Under the pieces are notes generated by a model. That model was given only the letters and a program-made list of their open reading frames with translations. It searched no databases and was not told where the DNA came from. Source: Pseudomonas putida (GTDB lineage Bacteria; Pseudomonadota; Gammaproteobacteria; Pseudomonadales; Pseudomonadaceae). From it: a DNA stretch of 64,000 nt. Positions 17,261 to 27,100 of this stretch are shown here, piece after piece. The DNA is taken from positions 2,299,501-2,363,500 of the forward strand of contig CP047152.1 of NCBI GenBank assembly GCA_041879295.1, in the 5' to 3' direction. A program made the position numbers and the translations under genes. How positions within the stretch are numbered: position 1 is the stretch's first letter; each line of letters starts with the position of its first letter.

Positions 17261-17503
17261 AGACTCGTAGGGTAGGGAAAGCTCAAGGTCACAATTGAAC
17301 AGATCTGCAAGCGCTGGCAGACCGCCAACAAGCCGCTGATAGCGTTCCTGATCACCTATGAGATATCCGGGAGGAAGCGACGCTTCAAGGAGCTTCAGAT
17401 CTACATGTTTGCAAAGGGCAAATACAAAAAAACCGCTCTCAGCCTGCTTTGCCTTGGGAAGTAAATCGAGCGAAGGCGAATAACGAGTCTGAGGAAGCCG
17501 CAT
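17255..17503 (-). CDS. Small hypothetical protein
   Basis: An 82-residue frame: MRLPQTRYSPSLDLLPKAKQ, then GFFVFALCKHVDLKLLEASL and LPPGYLIGDQERYQRLVG. The sequence has a protein-like rhythm of hydrophobic and charged residues and no antisense partner that explains it better. No clear ribosome site and no recognised family, so it stays tentative. Confidence 0.4.
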   Translation of the reverse strand: MRLPQTRYSPSLDLLPKAKQAESGFFVFALCKHVDLKLLEASLPPGYLIGDQERYQRLVGGLPALADLFNCDLELSLPYESG

Positions 17504-17798
17504 GATCGGGAGGCGTGACTAATGAGGCGGTAGGGGGCGCCGAATCAAGTGCCCCCTAGACTCCTGGCTATCCCTCAGATTCCCCAACCACTGCTCGTCG
17601 GCATTGGTAGGGTTGAGAGGGCCTGCTGGGTCTGTCCCGAGACAACGGCCGCCTAGGTGAGCGCGTCCGCTGTGAGGGTGGGAACTCCAGTCTATGCCCT
17701 CCGCCTGATTCACCAAGGTTGTGGCTGCGTCCTAGCGGGAGCACTGGAGCTTACGCTGTACTGAGTGGCGACCACCATCGATCGGTTATGCGCATAAT

Positions 17799-18626
17799 TT
17801 AAGCCGCTGCCTTCAAGGGTAATCTTGCGTCATAGATCGGTAAGGTGGCCCGTTTTAGCAGAGCTTGAACAAAAAAGTTTAAGGTGTTTTTGGAGCACTT
17901 TCCCTTACGGCGCTCTAGGTAGAAGTCCCGCGAAGCTCTCCAGGCTAGTGCAACCATGCCAAAGACTACCACGCTATAGATGGTAAGAACGATGCTGGTA
18001 ACAGTATACGCTGTGAGATTATGAAGGTATGGAGCTGCTTGCACTTTCAAGCTCTCATTGTTGTCCAGTATTCGGAACGTAGCATTCATTGCGAGCCCGA
18101 CAAAGCCAAGGGTAAAAAAGCCGCGAAACAATTTGAAGCTAAATATGTGATTAAGAATATTTTCTCCAAGAGTAAGCGCATTTTCTTTGAAGCTTTTGCT
18201 TAGGCCAATTACTTTGTTGAGATTTTCTACGATCTCTAGATAAGAGGCCTCGGGTGCATTAACGTTTCGCTTTAACCAAACTGTTTTATAGTCTTCGAGC
18301 TTGCTTTTTGAGAAATTGCTTTCATTACCTAGAATGCGATGCTTTCTGAGCATGAACTGCCGGTATTGCGGTTCGTACCTGCGCGCCAGTAAGTATAATG
18401 CGACAAGTTCGAAGATGGCGGCAGTAAGGCTAAGGGGAAGTGTGAGATTCGAATCGGCGACTTGCGCTGCGATCGATACGCCCATGAGAATCACTGTAAG
18501 AAAGATGAAACCAATGGCAAGCCTATAGGTTTTTGTCTTGGGGCCAGATGCGATTGTTGAGGGGCCGAAAATCAGATTATATCTCATCGCCAGTGTTTCA
18601 ATCTTTTCTAATGTTAAGGTTTCCAT
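17799..18626 (-). CDS. Hypothetical membrane protein, four transmembrane segments
   Basis: A 275-residue AT-rich gene. Two helices at about 35-80 (LAIGFIFLTVILMGVSIAAQ; LTAAIFELVALYLLA) and two at about 165-225 (LFRGFFTLGFVGLAMNATFR; VTSIVLTIYSVVVFGMVALAW) are separated by a soluble, charged stretch of about 85 residues. This layout resembles membrane effectors such as SLATT-type proteins in islands, but the helix spacing differs and I do not assign a family. GAGAG precedes the ATG. Composition differs from neighbours and indicates transfer. Confidence 0.65.
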   Translation of the reverse strand: METLTLEKIETLAMRYNLIFGPSTIASGPKTKTYRLAIGFIFLTVILMGVSIAAQVADSNLTLPLSLTAAIFELVALYLLARRYEPQYRQFMLRKHRILGNESNFSKSKLEDYKTVWLKRNVNAPEASYLEIVENLNKVIGLSKSFKENALTLGENILNHIFSFKLFRGFFTLGFVGLAMNATFRILDNNESLKVQAAPYLHNLTAYTVTSIVLTIYSVVVFGMVALAWRASRDFYLERRKGKCSKNTLNFFVQALLKRATLPIYDARLPLKAAA

Positions 18627-19107
18627 CGGTTCTCTCAGCCTGTATTTAATTCATTGCAAGCGCGTTTTTAATAAATCATTTACTGAATAGCTATGTTGAG
18701 TGGCTGCCCAGGGCACCGTACCGCACTTCGCCAGGGCTGTCAGCGCTCTATCCCATGCCATGTGCATTTCGCCGCTGCGGGATCGAAGAGGCCGCCTGGG
18801 TTGGAGATTAGTCAGACGGTTGGACTGGTCGCATACCTGCACACGGTTGCACTTCCGTTTTCCAGATTTGGCTGGGCGCTTCCACCCATCTGCGCTACCT
18901 GTTCTCTTCCATATGGGGAAAGTGCGGGTATAGGATCTAACTGGGTTGAAGGGGGTAGGTGACCTATCGCTTTTCCCCGCAGGGGCTGCGGTTTTTATTC
19001 ACGAAATTGGAGTCGAATAGAGAATCGGGTGGTCTTCCACGTTGTGACTTGCAGGACAGCGGCTGAACACACCAAGAGCGTCAGCCGTTTGTCACAGATC
19101 GAAGAGA
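18627..19107. other. Gene-less stretch of about 480 bp
   Basis: No coding signal on either strand that I trust. A small hairpin followed by T (CCGCAGGGGCTGCGGTTTTT, about 18981-19000) could be a plus-strand terminator but no gene ends there. Confidence 0.3.
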
Positions 19108-19782
19108 TCACCAGCCAGCATAATGGCTGACGAGATGAGCCCACGTTTTCAATGCCTGGCCGTCCTGGCGCAGGACTTTGAGAGCTTCCGCCGCAGAAAT
19201 TTTGGTAGGGCATCCACCGGTAAGGAAGATTTTGTCACTCTCTTGAAGGTAAAGATGCAGCAGGGTAAGAACCATAATCCTCTGCACTGGCTCCATAGCT
19301 CTGTATGACTTGCGCATAGCTTCTAATGCTTCTGGAATAGGCTCTGAGTGGTCATAGTCGAAACCCTGCGGTCGCATTGTGTAGTGACGGCCTTCATCAC
19401 CATAGGGGTGTACTTGCTTGAAGCAACTCTCGAAGCCATAGTCGTTGACAATCTGCCAAGCGGTTTCGCCAAAAATCTCTCCACGCTGGGCTGCTGAAGG
19501 GAAGAGCGGCGGTTCTGCACCGCAAATAATAGCGAGCGCGGTGAGTTCAGTAGCGTCCATGCAAAATATTTTAGTCACCAAATCTACAAGTGAGTAATTA
19601 GATATGCGACCTGCGGCGAAGATGGGGTCGATTGCCGCGTACGCTGCCACAGCCACGGGGAGGCGAGAGTGGTGAATGTGACAAGAGCTCGCCGATCCTA
19701 TGTCAGTAAATGACCAGGTGCCAGTAGGCGTTCGGTAAACGCCTAATTTATTGATGTGAATCGCCCCTGGTTTTCTAGACAC
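19108..19782 (-). pseudogene. Hypothetical gene whose 5' end is replaced by an IS3-family element
   Basis: A 224-residue frame. Its first residues, MSRKPGAIH, are encoded by the terminal inverted repeat of the neighbouring insertion sequence. Native sequence starts around INKLGVYRTPTGTWSF. Beyond the element the same frame meets a stop after two codons (TAA at 20996-20998), so the original start is missing or lay within the first native codons. The rest looks intact (DATELTALAIICGAEPPLF, RIMVLTLLHLYLQESDK). Function unknown. Any expression would now be a chimera begun in the element. Confidence 0.55.
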
Positions 19783-20656
19783 TCTCCAAGCTCAGGAAAT
19801 AGCGTTTCTCATACTCTACTGGAGACAGCTGCATAGCACTGCTGTGTCGGCGTTTAGGGTTATAGAACATCTCGATGTAATCGAAAATATCACTTCGGGC
19901 TTCTTCACGGGTTGTGTAGATCTTTCGTCGGATTCGCTCTCGCTTCAAAAGCTGGAAAAAGCTCTCGGCTACGGCATTGTCGTGGCAGTTTCCCCGCCGG
20001 CTCATGCTGCTGATTACATTGTTGGCCTTCAAAAAGCTTTTCCAATCCGAGCTACTGAACTGACTACCTTGATCTGAGTGAATCATAACTTGCTGCTGAG
20101 GCTTGCGTCGCCAAACAGCCATCAACATCGCGTCGATAGCCAGGTCGCTGCACATCCTTGGCTTCATTGACCAACCAATTACTTGGCGTGAGAACAAATC
20201 CAGCACTACCGCGAGGTAGAGCCACCCTTCATAGGTGCGGATGTAAGTGATATCTGTCACCCAGACCTTGTTCGGCTCACTTACCTTGAACTGCCGCGCG
20301 AGGTGGTTGGGCGAGGCCACTGTTGGTTTTCCACCATAGAACCCTGGACGCCGCCGATAGCCCGTTTGAGAACGCAGCCCCTCCGCCTGCATCAAGCGCC
20401 TGACTCGATTTCGGCCGCATTCCTCTCCCAGCTCACGCAGGTCATCGTGAATTTTGCGGTAGCCGTATACACCTCCGCTTTCCAGCCAAGCGTGTTTGAT
20501 CAAGCCAAGCAGACGTTGATCTTCTTTTGCTCGGGCAGATTGAGGCTCGGCCAGCCAGGCGTAATAGCCGCTGGGGTGCACCTTGAGGGTTTGGCAAAGG
20601 CGCCGCACCGGGTAATCAGTCGAGTGCTTCTTGATGAAGGCGTACTTCAGCCGCAC
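19775..20656 (-). CDS. IS3-family transposase, OrfB (rve integrase core)
   Basis: A 293-residue frame with an HTH_21 segment (KHAWLESGGVYGYRKIHDDL) and an rve core: Asp in KVWVTDITYIRT, Asp in QQVMIHSDQGSQFSS, and Glu in NAVAESFFQLLKRE. The length and motifs are normal. It overlaps OrfA and is made by a -1 frameshift. A possible slip site A-AAA-AAG lies in OrfA (DILKKAA) near 20680. Confidence 0.95.
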   Translation of the reverse strand: MRLKYAFIKKHSTDYPVRRLCQTLKVHPSGYYAWLAEPQSARAKEDQRLLGLIKHAWLESGGVYGYRKIHDDLRELGEECGRNRVRRLMQAEGLRSQTGYRRRPGFYGGKPTVASPNHLARQFKVSEPNKVWVTDITYIRTYEGWLYLAVVLDLFSRQVIGWSMKPRMCSDLAIDAMLMAVWRRKPQQQVMIHSDQGSQFSSSDWKSFLKANNVISSMSRRGNCHDNAVAESFFQLLKRERIRRKIYTTREEARSDIFDYIEMFYNPKRRHSSAMQLSPVEYEKRYFLSLESV

Positions 20657-20925
20657 TCCTTGGCAAAGTACGCGGCGGCCTTTTTTAAGATGTCTCGCTC
20701 TTCCGTCACGCGCTTGAGTTCAGCGCGTAGCTTGCGCAGTTCGGCCTGCTGATCGTCGTCTTGCTGACGCTGCTCTTGGGGCTTGCTGTAGACCTTGATC
20801 CAGGCGTAAAGACTGTGCACGGACATGCCCAGGCGCTGGGCGACATCGGCGACAGGTTTGCCTTTCTCGGTCACTTGCTTGACCGCTTCGATCTTGAATT
20901 CTTCGGGGTAACGCTGACGACTCAT
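20647..20925 (-). CDS. IS3-family transposase, OrfA (HTH)
   Basis: A 92-residue product with the HTH_Tnp_1 pattern (RYPEEFKIEAVKQVTEKGK, VADVAQRLGMSVHSLYAWIK) and a leucine-zipper-like end (ELRKLRAELKRVTEERDILK). It provides the DNA-binding part of the OrfAB transposase and ends by overlapping OrfB by ten bases. Confidence 0.95.
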   Translation of the reverse strand: MSRQRYPEEFKIEAVKQVTEKGKPVADVAQRLGMSVHSLYAWIKVYSKPQEQRQQDDDQQAELRKLRAELKRVTEERDILKKAAAYFAKECG

Positions 20926-21127
20926 GGCACCTCCTATTTGGGCCTCATTATGAGGCTTGGAGGTGTCTACGAAACCAGGGGCGATTCAGATATTTATTTA
21001 AACGGTAAGTCTTTTACTAGTGCCTGCGGTCATAGAGATCTAAGGTTTCGAGAGGCATCGAACAAGGGTTTCAGGGTTCATGCCCCCGATTACTCAATTT
21101 CATTCCAGATGACGTGGGGATTATCAG

Positions 21128-21775
21128 CTATTTTTTAATGTCTTTTGGGTTGGAGTAAGCACCCGAGGTCGCTCGGATGTCGTGTCCTGTCTTGAGGTTT
21201 AGTGCAGTAGTTGAATAGTTATAATGCTTCGCGTAGGTGCAAAACTTGTTGAGCATAGCCGAATAGTAGATGGTTGACGCTCTTCCCAACCTTGGCTCAA
21301 CTCCGGCGGCGCGAGCCCAGTTGGTGCATATTTGGCTAAGCATGGCCGAGGTCATAGGTTTGTTTGCATCTTTGTCTGATGCAAAGAGGTATTCGTCATG
21401 TGACAGTCTCGATGCCTGGATGTGCTCATATATGGTACTGCCGTCTTTTATGGTAGTACGATTTGAGATATAGCTGTTGCGAGCTTTTTTTAACTCTATT
21501 TCTATTTTTTGATCGTCGTTGGTTTCGTGGGTTATATGGCGTACTTTGATTGGCAGAAATAGGGCCGGACGTAATCCAGAATTGATTAAGCTTAGTAGGG
21601 CTTGATCCCTTAGGCATCCCGACTCGGCAACGCTACTGTTGATACGGCTCAGTTGGTCTGTGGTCAATAATTTTCCTTCAAACATCATGTGTTCTGTTAG
21701 CTGATGAAACGGCAAAATATAGCTTTGAAGAGTGTTTGGATAGGACGATCTGGATTGCTTCTTCGAGTTAGACAT
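21128..21775 (-). CDS. Small tyrosine-recombinase-like protein with degenerate active site
   Basis: A 215-residue AT-rich gene. LRDQALLSLINSGLRPALFL matches the box I region with its arginine, and LKTGHDIRATSGAYSNP near the end matches the G-H-...-Y box II end with a candidate tyrosine. The usual H-x-x-R in between is not evident (STIYYSAMLNKFCTYAKHY). It also lacks most of the N-terminal arm-binding domain. It lies divergent from the three GMT genes. It may be an accessory DNA-binding protein of the element or a decayed integrase. AGAGG precedes the ATG. Confidence 0.55.
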   Translation of the reverse strand: MSNSKKQSRSSYPNTLQSYILPFHQLTEHMMFEGKLLTTDQLSRINSSVAESGCLRDQALLSLINSGLRPALFLPIKVRHITHETNDDQKIEIELKKARNSYISNRTTIKDGSTIYEHIQASRLSHDEYLFASDKDANKPMTSAMLSQICTNWARAAGVEPRLGRASTIYYSAMLNKFCTYAKHYNYSTTALNLKTGHDIRATSGAYSNPKDIKK

Positions 21776-22753
21776 ATCAAAAGCCTCTTGGGTGCTGTGT
21801 TAGCAGTGAAGCATTACATGACATCGCTGATGAAGGATGGCAGTGCTTCAAAACTTTAGAGCTCGCTCTCTTAAAAGCAAGTGGTGCGCTTGGTCATCTG
21901 ATGGCTCTTTAGTGGCGAGTGGCTGTGATTTTTGTCAATATATGTATTTGATTTAGAAGCTATTAAAACTGTACCGGTCTGTTATCAGTGGGTTACGAAT
22001 GTTATTGGTAAACTGTTACGGTTCGTACTTAACGATGGGTGGTAGGGGACAGTAAAATTTCCCGATGAATGGTATCGCTAGCCAGCATTCAACTGCGTTG
22101 AAATTTGTAAGTTCGAGCTCAGCTGCTTCAGCTATTACGTTAGAAGCTGAGCGTATGCTGACAGAGCAATCAGCAGATCTAGCTGAAAGGCTCTCGCTGA
22201 GGGGCATGAAGCCCTGCCTGGAAAATCAGGGCTTCTATCTGAAAGTTGACGGGTTGAGAGCAGTGTATCTATGCGCCGTCTGTCGGGGGATCAGTCTCTT
22301 GGAGCAGTACAGTTCAACTTTGAATTTAGCTAAGTCTCTGATTTGTAGCCAGTACAGTCAAAAATGAAATATATAAATTGACAACTTTTGGGTAAGCCTT
22401 GATTCCACAGGGTGGAGCCGGATTTTTTATTGAGCTAGCATGACATGCAATACTTGTGAGCTTAGAAAATGAAGTGGGCGTGTTGTGGATGCTCTTAAGT
22501 TGAGCGGTTGTCTTGAGGCTTGTTTTAGCCCTCGGCTTGAAGAGGATAGGCGTCGTTTTTGTGGCTATTTCCTATCGGAAAAGTTTTCCTGTAAATCTTT
22601 ATTGGGTGTGGGTGGCTCAAGGAAAAATTCACGAAATTTATCTAGTGCTTGCTTGTGTATTCTTTTTAGCTTTCTTAAGTGCTAGTGCTCGCATTCAATA
22701 AGATGTGGTTGATCTTGCGCAGTTTTTGGCTATGTCGTTAATAGGTGGCGAAT
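21776..22753. other. Long intergenic region before the GMT genes
   Basis: Nearly 1 kb of AT-rich sequence between the small recombinase-like gene and gmtY, with no supported gene. The frame at 22065-22367 has no ribosome site and biased composition. The stretch is a plausible place for GMT promoters or element-end sequences, but I could not identify repeats. Confidence 0.35.
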
Positions 22754-24133
22754 ATGAAAACTCTATTCGAGTCATCACATCGTGAGTTCAGGCGCGTCAT
22801 TGGTGATGCTACGCAGCGAAGTGTTGTATTACCAGTGATAATCACTGACCAAGGTGCGCTTGAACAGCCTATTCGGTACCTCTACTTAAGGCGACGTAAG
22901 AGCCGTTCTTGGCAAGATGATGCTGTATTTGCTCTTCAGTTATTAGTGGATTTTACTGCCGTTAATCAAAGCTATTATGGAAAACCTCAGGATCTATTTA
23001 CTGAGTTTTCGAACGCTCTTTACACCGGTACGATCCAGGGGCGGTTTGATCCCTCAGGTCTTTACTGGGATCCACGCCCAAATGATGCGAAAAAAATAAT
23101 CCGCCATATTACCCGATTTACCGATTGGTTATCTAAAGTTAATAATGACTGCAGTCTTCAGCTAAATCCTTGGCGCGAGGCTACAGGTTATGAGCAGTAC
23201 TTGAATTGGGCTGCGCATTCCCACCGGAAACACAATGCGTTTCTCTCCCACCTGTTTGTCGATAGAAGTGAGATCCATAATTCTAGGGAGGTACGCGCTG
23301 AAAATTTTCCCATTGATAGTCACACTGCGCTTAAAGCCTTTCCTGAAGAGAAATTAGGCGAATTGCTGTTGAATGGCTTCCGACGAGTGCGACGTGATGG
23401 GCGTGGGATCATCAACCTAGGTAATGTACTAATCACCATATTGATGCATTACGGCAGCCTGCGCTTGTCTGAAGCGCTCTCATTGTGGTGCGACGATGTA
23501 ACAATTGAGAACGGGGAAGTGGTGGTAAGAATTTATCATCCCGAGTTTGGGCTGGCTCCAGATGGAAAAAGCACGCGTGCTGCGTACCTTCAACGGCGTT
23601 ACGGACTTGTACCCCGAAATCAGCTCGTTAAGGCTATAGACCCCCTTTACCTTGGTTGGAAAAGGCCTGTAATTACCGATATATATCGAAAATGCTTCGA
23701 AGTCTATTTCTTTCCGCATGTGGCTGCTATTCATTTTGTGCGTTTATGGCGTGAGTATCACCATATTCAACGTGTTAAACCACAACCAGGATTTGAGCAT
23801 CCATATGCTTTTACTAACCAATACGGGCAGCCATATTCTCACCGAATGTTTCGCAAGGCACATAAGCTTGCTGTCGAGAGAGTGGGTTTGGCTCATGGAA
23901 AGATACGTGGGACAACTCCACATGGACATAGGCATGCTTTTGGGCAACGAATGGCTGGGGCAGGGGCGTCGAAGCTTAAAATTAAGACGGCTATGCATCA
24001 TGCGGCCCTTTCCTCAAGCGATCCATACACACAGCCTTCTGCTGCAGATTTCCGCCAATACATGGCTGATTTAGAAGATCGGCTTTCTGAAAAGTATCTA
24101 GACGCTATATTTAAAAATTCGAATATGAGGTAG
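22754..24133 (+). CDS. gmtY: Gamma-mobile-trio recombinase GmtY (tyrosine recombinase)
   Basis: A 459-residue tyrosine recombinase. The box I arginine is in MHYGSLRLSEALSLW, the box II residues in TPHGHRHAFGQRM, a histidine in KTAMHHAALSSSDP, and the nucleophile is the tyrosine just after (DPYTQPSA). I chose the ATG at 22754 because AGGTGG lies five bases before it; a GTG three codons earlier is possible. It is the first gene of a tight three-gene operon (4-bp gap to gmtZ). Order, sizes and domains match the gamma-mobile-trio module, which moves cargo-carrying islands in gammaproteobacteria. Confidence 0.87.
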   Translation: MKTLFESSHREFRRVIGDATQRSVVLPVIITDQGALEQPIRYLYLRRRKSRSWQDDAVFALQLLVDFTAVNQSYYGKPQDLFTEFSNALYTGTIQGRFDPSGLYWDPRPNDAKKIIRHITRFTDWLSKVNNDCSLQLNPWREATGYEQYLNWAAHSHRKHNAFLSHLFVDRSEIHNSREVRAENFPIDSHTALKAFPEEKLGELLLNGFRRVRRDGRGIINLGNVLITILMHYGSLRLSEALSLWCDDVTIENGEVVVRIYHPEFGLAPDGKSTRAAYLQRRYGLVPRNQLVKAIDPLYLGWKRPVITDIYRKCFEVYFFPHVAAIHFVRLWREYHHIQRVKPQPGFEHPYAFTNQYGQPYSHRMFRKAHKLAVERVGLAHGKIRGTTPHGHRHAFGQRMAGAGASKLKIKTAMHHAALSSSDPYTQPSAADFRQYMADLEDRLSEKYLDAIFKNSNMR

Positions 24134-24137
24134 AGGT

Positions 24138-27100
24138 ATGAGAGAAAATAGCACTGAGAGATACTCGTATTCAGAAGCTGAAGCTGCCGTTCGGAAACTA
24201 AAGATAAAGAGCAAAAAGTCCTATTTTCTGCGTTATCATGAAGATGCTGGCCTGCCTCGAAACCCAAGTATTTCTTATCGTGGCAAAGGTTGGGTAAATT
24301 GGTATGTTTTTCTAGGTAATGCCGATCGTACAGCATATTACAGTCGTTACGAGGATGCCAAGGCTGCTGCGATAAGGCTCGGCCTCAAGGGGGCGGCTGA
24401 TTACAAAATTCGTCGCAGGGAAGATCCTAAATTGCCTGCAGTTCCTTCAACTTTCTATATGAATAAAGGGTGGGAGGGAAGTTGGGGTATTTTTCTAAAT
24501 ATCAAGAGGTATAATTATGACGAGGCTCGAGCTTCAAGTTTAAGTTTAGGCATCAAAAGTATGAATGAGTATAGCCTCCGGTATCACGAAGATCCACTAC
24601 TTCCTGCCGCCCCTCAGATCGTTTTTTCGAATAAAGGGTGGAGTGGTTGGTGTCATTTTACGGGGAGAAGTAAGAAAGAATTATATTCCTACGAGGAGGC
24701 ACAGGCGGTTTGCTCAAGGCTGAATATTAAAGATGTTGCTGGCTACACCGCTTGTTGTAAGGACGACCCTAAGCTACCAGGGTCTCCTCACCATACGTAT
24801 GCCGGTAGAGGGTGGAAGGATTGGTATTGCTTTCTTGGGAAGAAAAGATTTCGTTGGTACACATTTGAAGAAGCAAAAAAAACATGTCAAGAAATGGGAA
24901 TTAAATCTAACAATGATTATTCGAAGCGTTACCGTGAGAACCCGAGGCTTCCATCCGCACCCGAGAAAACATATAAAGGCATCGGCTGGCTGGGATGGTA
25001 TGATTTTTTAGGTAACGAAAAGCCTGAAAATTTTAGTTCTGACTATCCTCGTATTATGGCAGACGCGGATCGTTGGATTAAAACTCAAACCTCAATACCG
25101 ATTAAAAGGGCCGCTATAAAATTTTTGTTAAATTGTTATGTTAGAGGTTTGGGGCTTCCTGATGATCCATTGTATTTACTGTCAAAGTTAAATGTTTTCG
25201 AAGCATCATTCTATACTGGTTTGATTGACGAGTTGCCACCGTCTGCCAAGCAGTCTTACCATAATGCATTAGCATCTTTTTTTACGTGGCTGTTGGAGCA
25301 ATACTGCGTTGATGATGAAGGGGGCGAGCGTGTCGTGCTTCCGGATTATCGCAACCCATTATTGACAGTTCTATCAGAATATTTTGACGGGCTCGAAAAA
25401 AATCGTCCATCACAGTCAGTTAAGCCAGTTTTAGGGTATGAGTATATTCTGCGAGCTCGCAATTATTTGGTTCCCAATAGCGAGTCATCTTTATTACGGA
25501 GGCCGACGTTAAAGAGTTTACCTCACTTGCAAGAGGTGTTCGATTCAAAATGGGATTGGAAGGATGTTGATAAGAGCTGTATTGATATGACAGATCCGAA
25601 TTGTGTTTGGCGTCTAGTCACGAAGCCAGGATTAGCTGCGGGAGGGGCAGCAGTTCGAGTTGATCAGTATCAAGTCTGGTCGCCACTGCGGTTTATTGCA
25701 CTTTATACTCTATTGCGCTACCCACTACGTGGTCAACAAATTTTGTGGCTTGACAGCGGGGAGGCTGATGCAGAGCTGCCTGTTCTTAGTGATAATGGGA
25801 CGATCTCATGGAAAACTAATACAGAATGTGTGGTTTCAAAAGGACGAAAGTCACGCTCCTCTCAAGGAGTTATACAGCGGGGAGCTAACGGAGTAGCTGA
25901 ATGCTATATAACTACAAATAAAACTGGTCGTAAGGTTGGTGGTTATCGAGTCGATTGGATTCCGGATGATTTGGTGTACTGGTTAATTGTGCTGCGTGAG
26001 TGGCAGCGCAAATATAATCCTCTCGTTAAGCCAACGGCATGGACTGAAATTGAGCTTCCACAAGAAACAAATGAAAAAATTCTGAAAGCTCGAGGAGCGC
26101 AGTGCTTCTTGTTCCGAATAAACTCTTCGGGGCAGCCGCTTTCGATTAAGAACTGTTTCGCGCTCACCTTGCCGGCCGTTCTTTATAGAATTCAGAGGGA
26201 TTCTGAGGATCTTGCCTCGAAGGGTGAGTGGAGAGCCCAGTATAATAGTAAATATACGCCTCACAGTTTGCGCGTGAGCTTAATTACTGCATTTATCGCT
26301 GATGGGGATGCTCCACTTCATATCATATCAAAATTGGTGGGTCATGCCAATTTGGTAATGACTATTTACTATACAAAACTTAATAGTGAGCAAATCAGGC
26401 GGCCTATGGGGGAGATTGAAAAGTTGGCAGGCCAGCGTGCAGCAGAGCGAACGCTAGAGTCCATCAGGCTCAATGGGTTGTCAGCAGTTAAGGGGCAACT
26501 AATCGCTACAGTTGGGAATCGTGCGCTCCTCGAATCTAATGTTCCAAAAACTGCTTGTGTTGTATTTGATTTTGGAATATGTCCTATGTCCGCTGCTGGA
26601 TGTCATATCGGTGGTGATATTATTATTAAAAGGCAGAAAGAGGAGTTTTACAATCCCGTTGAAGGAGGTTATTTGGGGCAAAAGAATTGCGCGCGGTGTC
26701 GATTCTTTATCACTGGAGTACCGTTTCTTGGAGGGTTGGTAGCACTTGCCAATGAAATCTCACTTGAGATCAACTCTGAGAGCATGCGTTATTTGAAATA
26801 TACTGATGAACTAACCTTGCTTGAGCAGCGGTACTATGATGCATGCCGTGCTGGGATACCTTTTCAGGATGAAACTCAACGGAAGAAAGCTGTAGGTAAT
26901 CAAGAGTCAAGTGCCGGAAAGCTTGAGGTGTTGCTGCGTGATTACGCATCGCTTAATGCTCACATTCAAAGCTGCATAAAGCTTGTTAATCAGGAAGGGC
27001 AAGGTGGTACAGAGGGCATTAGATTAGTTTCCGCAGGTGAGATTCGTGAGGTAGGTGTCGCATTTAATGACTCTGACTCGCCATATCATTTACTTGCTGA

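Larger units (their letters stand above)
19756..20988 (-). mobile_element. IS3-family insertion sequence (IS51/IS150-like)
   Basis: The two tips read TGAATCGCCCCTGGTTTTCT... (left) and TGAATCGCCCCTGGTTTCGT... (right, reverse complement) and continue as imperfect repeats for about 30 bp. Two overlapping frames encode the transposase. A 3-bp GAT on both sides (19753-19755, 20989-20991) may be the target duplication, which would place the left tip one base out from the repeat. Confidence 0.9.

Noticed and set aside
17519..17716. A 65-codon minus-strand frame
   Set aside because: Low-complexity and basic/proline-rich, no ribosome site; looks like chance.
22065..22367. A 100-codon frame before gmtY
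   Set aside because: No ribosome-binding site, odd serine/alanine bias and no family resemblance.
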